NCBI GenBank assembly: GCA_018873225.1
Contig: JAEILZ010000006.1
Coordinates: 1-64,000, forward strand
From: [Phialemoniopsis] sp. UDSM-2020
Lineage: Eukaryota; Ascomycota; Sordariomycetes; Thyridiales; Thyridiaceae
DNA length: 64,000 nucleotides
Direction of reading: 5' to 3'
Shown here piece after piece: positions 56,695-64,000 of the stretch; position 1 is the stretch's first letter, and every line of letters starts with the position of its first letter. The notes below the pieces were generated by a model, which was not told where the DNA came from, did no database searches, and worked only from the letters and a program-made list of their open reading frames with translations. The translations under genes and the position numbers were made by a program.

Positions 56695-57633
56695 CCTGGT
56701 TCGGAGACGAGTCCAGCTGGCTGTATTTCTGTGTTACTAATTTCTCAAATGCTGCTTTTGGAGAGAACAGTGCTTGAGATGAAGAAGAGAGATGGACCGG
56801 AGTGGAATCTCGATGGGTTCAGGGTCATTTATCCTCGAAGATCTTGCTACATTAATGACTAGTGGTTCACAATGGTCTAGACCTCCGTAAAACAATGTCG
56901 TTCTAGAGTTTGTTAGAAGATGTGTTAGTTCAGGCTTGTCTCTTCGTGGATGGCTGGCGGAAATGCTTTTACACAATACCAGGGGGCCCTGGGACATTCC
57001 TAGGACTGAACTATCGGGTGCGCTTCGCGAGGGAGGCGAAACGAGCCAGCCAATGAAGGTCGATTCCGTTCACGAGGACTAAGCTGCAGGGACCAGACGT
57101 AGTGGTTGGTTCCAGTCATGGGAATAGCAATTGACTCTTCATTGTTACGAGTAATACTTGGCAGGTCGATGTTTCAAGCTGGAGGCAAGCTGCACACTAA
57201 TCACGAGGTCCTTGGGAGATGATTCAGCCCCTTATGGCTTCGTCGTATTGGCTCGTTAAACTAGTTGGCTCCTAGTCTCAGCACGATTGAGGAGACCTTC
57301 AGTGCTGCCCCGGACAAGACCAGGCCATCGGGACGGACAAAGCCTCAACCCCCATGAACGAGATGCAGGGCACCCCAGAACCCCACAAGGTCTCCTGGTA
57401 ACGGGAGTGGAACCAATCATTTGAAGCTAACCCAAAAGCACTTGGTCTCTCCACATTCCACTTCTTCCCCGCATCAGGCGAATTGCCTCAAGTCGCGTTC
57501 CTTGCCGATTCCCGACGACGACAGCATCAATGCTCCTCAGCGTGCCATTCCTCCGTTCGTTCCGAAAAACGCAATGATTTATCATCTTCCCACGTCCAGT
57601 CTCCAAAGATAGCCCGCCCCAGGGGACACCTGC
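56695..57633. promoter_or_regulatory. Divergent intergenic region, efflux pump / bZIP regulator
   Basis: 939 bp between divergent starts. The bZIP leader from 57420 is pyrimidine-rich and open in a short frame (57421-57612) that could be an upstream ORF. Nothing else is recognised. Confidence 0.45.
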
Positions 57634-58982
57634 ATGGATCTGACCCGGATGGTCAACGGAGGCGGGCCCACGGACTCGAGCTCCGGGCCGGCTGCCGACC
57701 CGCCGCCCATGACCAAGCAGGCCGTCAAGCTGGCCCGGAAGCGCGCACGGGACAGACGCGCCCAGCAGGCGATGCGAGACCGCCACAAGGGCCAGATTGA
57801 CGCTCTCAAGGACCAAGTCACGCAACTATCGCAGCAGCTGGCGGCGGCGGGGAGCGATGGGACATGCGTGCCTACACTACCAGAGTACATCAAGGAGAAT
57901 GCCCAGCTCAAGCAAGAGATCGAACGTTTGCGGGCGCAGGCGCCGGCGGAACCACAGAGTCTCCCCGAGGGGCAGGAAGTCGTGTCGTCGGCTTCTGCAC
58001 GCCGGTTCTCGAAGAAGGGAATGCTGATCGACTCGGCCGTCCTCGAGTCGTGGCTGGGGATGCTGGGGACCTCGCCGGCTTCATGGACAGCAGGATCCCC
58101 GTCAGCGTCGGCGATATCGCATCGAAGCACGCGATCCTTGTCGTTTTCAGCGCCCATCATACTGTCAGATCGACCAGATCTTCCCTGGCACTTGCCTCCC
58201 TCATGCCCTTCAGACCGCATCATGCAGACTTTCTTTGAAGAGAAGCGAGAGGTTGTCAGACTATTGACTGCCGAGAGCAACGTCACTACTGCTGCGTTGA
58301 CACCCTCCGACGCTGCGGTATCCATTGACACAATCCGGTCTTCCATCTCAAAAGTCGCGAGCGATCTTCTATCTACATACATGGAGATTGACACAGTTCC
58401 CAAAAAGGCTGCATGCCTCTATATCATCTCAAACGTGTTGAATGTATGTCGACAAAGTGAAACTCTTCTCCAGTCATGGCTCGTTACTGACAATGGTTAT
58501 GCATCGGACAGTGGCTCATCTTCCAGACGAAGGAGTCTTTCGAGCAGATGCCCGTATGGCTGAGGCCGTGCACTGCTCAAATGGAGATCCCACACCCGGC
58601 ATGGATGGATCGCGTGCAGTGGTAAGGAACACCGTTCCCGGCATTTTGTCCGCGTCCATACACTGACAAGCATTTCAGGCCAAGAGTACGCGACTATCTC
58701 GTCCGACACCAGGATATCACATTCGACGAATACACCGACGCGTTTTCCCTATCATTCGACGTGAACTGGCCATACGATAACAATCTAGTGATACTGGTCG
58801 AGCACACCGAAGACCCCGCCACAAAACACTACCGACTTAATCCGGTCTTCGAAGAGCACGTCCGTAACATGAACAACTGGACTGCCGGTCCGAGATACTG
58901 GCAGCTCTATCCAGTGCTGGCCAAGCTTGTCGACGAGGACAGGCGTCAATTTGGCACTCCCACCAAGCATGTCGCAGGTTGA
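57634..58982 (+). CDS. bZIP transcription factor with DUF3425 domain
   Basis: 407-residue nuclear regulator. Exons are 57634-58443, 58512-58621 and 58679-58982. The basic region KLARKRARDRRAQQAMRDRH (about residues 33-52) runs into a leucine-zipper-like helix (ALKDQVTQLSQQL, then ENAQLKQEIERL). The C-terminal DUF3425 region carries PVWLRPCTAQMEIPHPAWMD, VRDYLVRH and WPYDNNLVI. This bZIP/DUF3425 pairing is a fungal family found with stress and secondary-metabolism genes. It diverges from the efflux pump, a plausible target, and converges on the Zn2Cys6 gene. Confidence 0.88.
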
Positions 58983-59352
58983 GCGAGGTCTCGAGATTAC
59001 CGAAAATTCATCTACCCCTGCAATGTGAATGATGATCTCGCACCCCGGCGAATGTGACTCCGGTTCGTAGGACCGGGTCACCCTACCGAAGGGTTCGCGT
59101 CCATTATCGCGCCGCTCCATGACACGGCATCCGAACCAGCGACAACGCTGTTAGTGACAAGACTGTACAGTACGAGCAGCCAGTGTTTTATGCAGATTCA
59201 CCCGTTAATTCGACACAGATTCACCATTACGAGCTTCCACTGGTCAGAGCTGTCCGCAGCGACTGGCTCAATCGAAGATTAAATAGAGTCATAACAAACA
59301 ACCGACTGTAATGCATTCATGTATCATGACACTAATACACATAGTAAACATT
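58983..59352. other. Convergent intergenic region
   Basis: 370 bp between the bZIP and Zn2Cys6 3' ends. ATTCACCCGTTAATTCGACA and ATTCACCATTACGA repeat the ACAGATTCACC element about 20 bp apart. No gene is seen. Confidence 0.45.
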
Positions 59353-62031
59353 TCAAACAGACAGTCCAAGTGCCCACGACATGGTGTCATCGCTTGTACT
59401 CCTCAATGTGTCCGTAAAGTCCCCACCAGTAGACGCAGGCATAAACTCTGGAGAGTTCTCGTCCAGAACCGCGATTGGTACGGGGTCATTCCAAAAGTCA
59501 AAGACGTGTTGGGCAAGACCAGTGCTGGGTAGGTCTGGTTGCTGCCCATTCGCAAATGATTCTCCATAGAGGAACTGCTCCCATGACGAATTGAATCCCG
59601 GGGTGGGCATCGCGGTCTTTGCCGTCGTTGTACACAGTGCAACGGTGTCGATGTATCCATCCTTCAAAACGCCTTGATGCTGGCCGTCAGATTCAGTGAC
59701 CCGTCGACGTTTCCTAGATTGCTGAGTGCTTGTTTCTCGCCGCTCCGGGCTGATGGACTGGCTTCTCTCTGAAGTCTCTGACACGGGACTTTGGCCTGAC
59801 ACTGATGACCCAGCGCCCTCGCGTTTGCCCAGGTTCGGATCTTTCAAGGTTTGGTCCAGGTGTTCGGCCATTCTCGCAGCCGGCTCAAACATGACGGCCA
59901 CAGAGTGTAGGGACCTAGAGATGGTCTTCAGGTACTCCAACAGGACACTGCGGCTAGAAGCCCTTGAAACCAACTCTACACATTCGAGCAGCGTTGTGGC
60001 TGCCACTCTCTGGTGGTCCAGTGAGATCAAATGAGGCATTGCGCCCGTGGAGGCCTGCATGCGACATCGGACGATTTGAGCAATACGAATAGCGTTGTTC
60101 AAACATGATCCTCGCGACGAGTGAAGAAGACGCTCAGGAAATGCATGCCTTCCTTGATGATCGAAGGTTTCGCCCTTGTAGGCTGGCCGCTCGGGAAACA
60201 TCAAAGGCCGGTAGAGGAGTACAAGCAGATAGTGATAATGTTGGCTTGTTAATTAGTCAGCAAAGCTACCCCTCCGAAGACGAGTGATGAGGACAACCTA
60301 CTGCAACAAAAAGTAGCTCACTGGCGCCTTATCAGTGTTGTCAGGCGACCAGGTCAACTCCTCTGGTAGTTTCGAGTACCACCTCCTGAGCTCTTTATCC
60401 AGGGCAGCAGCGGAGAAGTAAGACTCGATGGACTCGCCGCACTCCGCGTGATGCATGATCTGGGTGGTGAATTCGGTCAAGTCGAGCAAGGCGTCGAAGC
60501 AGAGGTGCTCGAGTCTGTTCTCGGAGTGAGGGGCGATGGGAAAGTCTTTTCTGGGTATGGTGATGTCCGATTTCTTGATGCAGTTCGGTCTTCCATACCA
60601 CAGCGCGTAGAATCTGTCGTAGGTAATGCAAGATCGCATCGTTGCGATCCGGGACTGTTGTTCCTCCTTGTCCAATTTGCTCAAGGTTTGATTCGAGTGC
60701 AGTCCAATTGCAAAAGCCTGCCGGAAGGCCATTCCTGCATGGTAGAAGGCTTGTTACTGATGGCTCTTGATTCATGTTTGATGGAGCATACTTACCGGCA
60801 AATGACCATGATGTCCCAAACTTTCCAGCAGCGTGTTCCAAATCGGCGAGGAGTAGCAAGGCTTGCACTGCCGGTAGGCCGCTTGGAAGTTCCAACTCGT
60901 ATTCAATCATGTGCTTGGCGGTCTGCTGCATTAGGCTGGAACGGGTATCTGTCGTGATCCGGCGGATGTCGGCTCGGGTTCGGTCTGCAAAACGGAATCC
61001 CATGGCCAGAACTGCTAGATGCAGGAAAGCAGAGTAGTAACGCCAGTCCCCGTTTGCCTTGCTCCGGTGAAAGAGATCCCTATTGACAAGAAGATTGTTG
61101 CTGTTGTAGGAATCCCAGAACAGATCCATGAGATAGTCGTGTGTGCCAGGAGGCAAATCGCGAAACACACGGTTTGCGTAGCGGACCTGATTCATCGACT
61201 CGACCGACTTGTGGTCTAATGGACGCTCAGCAAACATGGAAGAGAACGAATCAGCGAAAGAGATGTTCTGGTTCGATGTGTGGTGGTCGATGATACGTCG
61301 TGTCAAGGGGATCTGCGGGAGCTCGGTGATGCTCGTATGGGACAGTGGCGAATCAATCTCAATCATGGTCGAGCCTGAAGAGATGGAGACCTGGTCGTGC
61401 TTCTCATTGGCAGCTTTCGGATTGAGTGAAGATGGCGTAGGTTGGGAATCTGGCGCTTGATCGTTGCTTGGCCGTACTGCAATGGCGTTGGGCGTCCCGA
61501 CCTCGATCAGGACGACTGGGTCCTCCTCATGTTCTCCATCGTTGTCGCCCTCATCAGTTCTCTCCTGCGTCCTCTCCTGGTCTTTGTCCTTATGACCCTT
61601 GATGATGTGTTTCGCAAGAGTTGCATTCAAGGCTTGGATTCGCTCCTCGAGCGAGTCGACGTAGCTTCGGCTGATGGATCTGTGGAACGGTATGGTCAGC
61701 AAATGGACCAGACTCGAATGAGCAGGGCGCACGTTGCTTACCGTTTCTTCTGGTCAATCGGTTGTACAATGCACTCCAAACCGTTCCTTCGGCAGTAGTC
61801 ACAGGGGTCCCCGCGGGTTCCGAGTTTGCACTGTCCACCAAAGTCAGCCCTCTGGTCCGTAACGTCTGCTTGCTCAGGGCTTTCAATCGGCGAGGAAGAT
61901 GCATGCAGGAATCTTGGGCCTGTCTCAATTACCTTGGTGCGTCTGCCGCGGCAGATTGTACAGGCTACTGGGGCTCTTCGCCTTGGCTTGGCTCCCGAAG
62001 TTGGGGGTGGTGAAACGCTCCTGTCGCTCAT
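59353..62031 (-). CDS. Zn2Cys6 transcription factor (fungal_trans type)
   Basis: 798-residue regulator. Exons are 62031-61933, 61830-61742, 61679-60796, 60734-60302 and 60244-59353. The zinc cluster C-TI-C-RGRRTK-C-KLGTRGDP-C-DY-C-RRNGLE-C is divided by a 102-bp intron lying exactly before the third cysteine codon. A dimerisation helix SRSYVDSLEERIQALNATL follows. The fungal_trans domain has DLFWDSYNSNNLLVNRDLFH, GKFGTSWSFAGMAFRQAFAI with GLH, and RFYALWYGRPNCIKKSDI. The start ATG has a GCCACC context. The C-terminal region contains RKRRRV, a possible nuclear signal. Architecture resembles XlnR/AmyR-size regulators, but the targets are unknown. The third-intron acceptor follows a CTAAT branch-like sequence. 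Confidence 0.9.
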
Positions 62032-64000
62032 GGTGGCTACTTTAGACAGCAAGACGTCGTTGGCACTGACAGATTAGATGGTCGATGGAGGTCGGATCGG
62101 TGAATATCGAGGGTGCAGTAGGTGCAAGTGATGAGATATTGAAGAAGTCAAAGTGGGATGGCAAAAGGTGAAGTCTCCAAAGACCCCTCGGAGTGGTGGT
62201 CATGGGCTTGGGAAGGAGCATGCATTGAACCCCAGATCCCCACATTTTCTGGGGATCAGCCCCTGGTCGTTTAGTGGGTTCACTGTAGTTCGTAGGCCAA
62301 TAGAGGGAAAGAAAAGGCGCTGATTCAGTGCCTCTAAACTAGCAGACCCACCCTCAACCCTGCCCTCGCGTGTCCCCGCGTGATCTTTGAGCATCGAGTT
62401 GGGGACGGAGGGTGCAGTGGGACTTGGTCCGGAATTTCTACAAATATTGAGCAGAAGGCTATCCCACTATCACACTACCTGAATGATCGTAGCGCCGGCT
62501 ACAAGCACGGATAAAATCGCTCTGGCCGATCAGGGCTGGAGGCGCTGGCTTCTTGAGTCCACTGCATAACATGATATCAAGAGATGTGGCATCACATCCA
62601 GACTGGCGATAGGTGTTCAGACAAAGGGCACCATTGGCGAAACCAGGAAAGAAAAGATTTAATTATTTCTCTCAAGGTGATGCCTGATTTTTGTCTATCT
62701 AGACTTTAAACCTTTTTTTTTGGTCTTCTGTTTATGACTTCCAGCCTGTATCGTGTTGCAGAAAGTGGATGTCGTGGCATCCTCGCGGGATGCATCTATC
62801 AAGTGTGTTAGAGCTGGAAGAGCAAGGGAGAAATGAACAAGACACGGTAATCTTACAATGAGGCCACGGTCGCGCCGGGCTTGCCTCCTGATCTGCGATG
62901 ACGTGTCTATGCAATCATGGAATCGCCTCGACCGGGGTTCAGCACCACCGGCGGGCGCTCGTTTCGGTATGATCCTTCCCCTCTGCACACACCGCATCGA
63001 CACCATCTCTATTCCAGCTCGCTCACAGTCCTGTGCGAGCTTGTCCAAGAAGCAGCGTCGTTTCTTACCGGCCCGCACCCTCAAGTTTTCGATACCTCTT
63101 CGGGCACATTGCCCTGGGCTATTGGCTTTTTGCACCTTCTGTAGCAGTTCCGTGCGCTAAGGGATTGCTAATCTCAATGTCGACAACGCATCTCTTGATT
63201 TTTAAATCAGCCATCGCTACCCCTACGCCGCCGGCTAGAGCCGCAATACACGTGAGTCGCCCTAGTACGCATCGCGCGCGATATTGATCGGCCTGGTTGA
63301 TTGTCCCGTGGACGCTTTGCAGGCCACAGTGTGTACCGGGCGGGAGGGCGTTTGTTTTAATGGTGCGCCGTCCTGTTTCGCGTTCTACTGACCACGACCT
63401 TGATTTGGATTCGGAGAATGAAATGATGAGCTCGGCCTTTGCAAACTTGTGGCGCTTTCTACTCAACGGGGCTATGTTCACGCAGGTAACTTGATAGTGG
63501 GATAGTCCTGGCTCCACAAGGTCACTACATAACTTTGGAGTGGCTGGGGACCGGAGCGTGGCCGAAGTATGACTAGCCAGGTTAATGCACTGCATAATTG
63601 CTTACGGATCTTGCGCTTGCTTGTGTGGAGGGTGATGCAATACTAGCCTCAAAAGACAAGACAAGCACCAATTGGCCCGCGTCCGTAACGTCGCGCCAAC
63701 TCCCCTTTTAAGCATGAGCATGACCATGAGATCAAATGGTGCTGCAAAGGTTGAACCGGGGGTTATCCCACTATCCAACTTGATGCGGCTCTGCCCGGCG
63801 GCATGGGATTGACCTAGTACACATGCCATCGAAGATTCATGAGATGACCCACCGTGGCCTCATCCTAAGATTCCCTCATCGCGTTACAGCAGGAATTTCA
63901 ATTAGTCCCCATCAACTCTTTCCATTGCGATAGGTACCTGTATTGACTTATAATGCTTCCTACTTTACCGAAGGTACCTATCTATGCACTTAGGCTACGG
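62032..64000. other. Right-end intergenic region, no supported gene
   Basis: Nearly 2 kb without a convincing coding region. Overlapping frames on both strands at 62695-63600 are short, lack family motifs and look like shadows. A T8 tract lies at about 62713. The first few hundred bases contain the promoter of the Zn2Cys6 gene. A gene entering from the right beyond 64000 cannot be excluded. Confidence 0.5.

Noticed and set aside
62695..63600. Possible gene at the right end
   Set aside because: Frames on both strands overlap, are under 160 codons, and show no motif or spliceable partner.

Overview
The window is a chromosome end of a filamentous ascomycete (Pezizomycotina). It opens with about 19 CCCTAA telomere units. 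About 6.3 kb of repeat-rich, extremely AT-rich DNA follows, with the composition expected of repeat-induced point mutation (RIP). At about 6.37 kb the sequence switches abruptly to ordinary fungal gene space: introns of about 50-100 bp, Zn2Cys6 regulators, MFS transporters and an eqolisin peptidase. I rebuilt 23 protein genes by joining exons by eye; every join keeps the reading frame and restores family motifs. The species cannot be named from this alone. All gene functions are predictions from sequence.

Layout. (1) 1-6.37 kb: telomere, several families of subtelomeric tandem repeats, then a degenerate AT-rich island. (2) 6.8-20.4 kb: a divergent MFS transporter / Zn2Cys6 regulator pair, an amidase, a secreted glutamic peptidase, a TPR protein of unknown function, an MFSD1-like transporter and a small VOC-fold protein. 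(3) 20.5-28.9 kb: a nitrogen-scavenging block with a DAL81/TamA-like regulator, an M20-type N-carbamoyl-amino-acid hydrolase, a cyclic amidase (hydantoinase/dihydropyrimidinase type) and an amino-acid transporter. The two hydrolases would act in sequence (ring opening, then decarbamoylation). They are transcribed divergently from a promoter carrying three CGG-N6-CCG sites in exact 10-bp register. (4) 29.6-48.9 kb: an SDR, a sugar transporter, a cytochrome P450 beside its own NADPH-P450 reductase, a Zn2Cys6 regulator, a DUF5703-type secreted glycosidase-like protein and a GH35 beta-galactosidase. The 11-mer GGCAASTTYGG occurs exactly six times here, five times intergenically, and single-mismatch copies lie in other promoters of the block. 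(5) 49.4-62 kb: a detoxification or tailoring-type group (CMD-like protein, PRISE reductase, SDR, ABM-like protein, TRI12-like efflux pump, bZIP and Zn2Cys6 regulators) with no PKS, NRPS or terpene synthase backbone. The last 2 kb holds no gene that I can support.

The most interesting hypothesis is that block 4 is one co-regulated catabolic cluster. Secreted glycosidases would trim a glycoside, a transporter would take up the sugar or glycoside, and a P450 with its own reductase plus an SDR would oxidise the product. All would be tied together by the GGCAASTTYGG motif and probably by the Zn2Cys6 protein encoded within the block. Block 3 looks like a compact hydantoin or dihydropyrimidine utilisation module with a Ppr1/UaY-style operator array.
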